Source of the DNA: Bacteroidota bacterium
GTDB lineage: Bacteria; Bacteroidota; Bacteroidia; B-17B0; Aurantibacillaceae
NCBI GenBank assembly: GCA_029237825.1
Contig: JAQZBQ010000005.1
Location: 78,893-142,892, forward strand
Direction: 5' to 3'
Length of the DNA stretch: 64,000 bases
The position numbers and the translations under genes were made by a program. The notes under the pieces were generated by a model. That model saw only the letters and a program-made list of their open reading frames with translations, was not told the DNA's origin and made no database searches. This document shows, piece by piece, positions 63,777 through 64,000 of the stretch; position 1 is the stretch's first letter, and each line of letters begins with the position of its first letter.

Positions 63777-63936
63777 TTTGGTAAAATTTTTACTATTTAT
63801 AAATAACGATATCACCTATTAAAAATTACACTGTTCTATGATTTTATATGATATAGTGATACGGAACAATTTATCGTGAATATTGACGATAATGACGTGA
63901 AGGGAGTGTAAAACAAACTGTGTCAGATTGTTTTTT

Positions 63937-63944
63937 TATATTTG
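63937..63944 (+). promoter_or_regulatory. -7 box candidate at the right edge
   Basis: TATATTTG, a full TAnnTTTG match. A start site about seven bases downstream would coincide with the first base of the hairpin at 63951. Confidence 0.35.
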
Positions 63945-63950
63945 AGTATT

Positions 63951-64000
63951 GGTTAGAAACGTAACCAGGCTCTGCTGGCGAGCAACCTGCTAGGGATATA
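63951..64000 (+). ncRNA. Possible structured RNA or leader, cut by the window edge
   Basis: GGTTA-gaaacg-TAACC (63951-63966) is a perfect five-pair hairpin, followed by GCTC-tgctggc-GAGC and an AGCAACCTGCT stretch. The GCAACC core occurs in SAM-type riboswitches, but the rest cannot be matched to any known class. Only 50 bases are available, so the call is weak. Confidence 0.25.

Noticed and set aside
1..64000. tRNA, rRNA, tmRNA and RNase P genes
   Set aside because: I looked for cloverleaf ends and conserved rRNA/tmRNA motifs in the intergenic gaps and found none; without a covariance search a small RNA could still be missed.

Overview
The window looks like chromosomal DNA of a low-GC member of the Bacteroidota, probably a gliding, type IX secretion (T9SS) lineage of the class Bacteroidia. 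Evidence: one type B (gliding-motility-associated) and three type A T9SS C-terminal sorting domains; Bacteroidota-restricted families (DUF2851, DUF3276); weak or absent Shine-Dalgarno sequences; and repeated matches to the Bacteroidota -7 promoter element TAnnTTTG. No rRNA, tRNA, insertion sequence, phage or CRISPR array was recognised. Gene content is that of a core chromosome with a few accessory patches.

Layout. 1-5.3 kb: minus-strand surface proteins, including a truncated gene at the left edge, a T9SS type B protein and a 1463-residue repetitive secreted protein with a phage-tail-fibre-like C-terminus. 5.4-10.3 kb: minus-strand housekeeping and regulation (PspC-like protein, DUF2851, cytochrome c lipoprotein, sigma-54 activator, MiaB). 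10.6-16.3 kb: topoisomerase I with a histone H1-like tail, two uncharacterised proteins and a DODA-type dioxygenase. 16.5-25.6 kb: two T9SS-sorted repeat proteins, a TPR-CHAT protease-like protein with a signal peptide, a lone PAS protein, an AlkD-like/SRPBCC pair and a small orphan. 26-37.6 kb: aconitase, glycogen debranching enzyme, DUF3276, an M43 metalloprotease, an SPFH protein, a TPR protein, a PTPS/QueD-type enzyme, a VanX-like dipeptidase and a YhhQ-type transporter.

37.7-42.9 kb holds the most interesting locus: a membrane sensor (beta-propeller, Y_Y_Y domain, SpoIIE/PP2C phosphatase), a lipoprotein, a SiaB-like kinase and a SiaC-like substrate with a Thr at the expected phosphosite. 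This is a Sia-type partner switch whose output is not encoded here. A sigma-54-like promoter lies before the lipoprotein-siaB-siaC genes. 43-45 kb: class I aldolase and AccD. 45-51.4 kb: a minus-strand surface polysaccharide operon (LuxE-like acyl-activating protein, cysteine-less alkyltransferase-like protein, Wzx flippase, two Wzz-like co-polymerases, O-antigen ligase) without glycosyltransferases. 51.4-57.7 kb: lipoprotein, unknown protein, CdsA, glutamate dehydrogenase, thiolase and a membrane metallophosphoesterase. 58-63.8 kb: a soluble 1805-residue histidine kinase with about eleven PAS domains and a GAF, followed by a stand-alone receiver. The right edge carries a promoter-like box and the beginning of a possibly structured RNA.

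All calls come from reading the sequence and from family knowledge; no database search was run. Function names for DUF and hypothetical proteins are deliberately limited.
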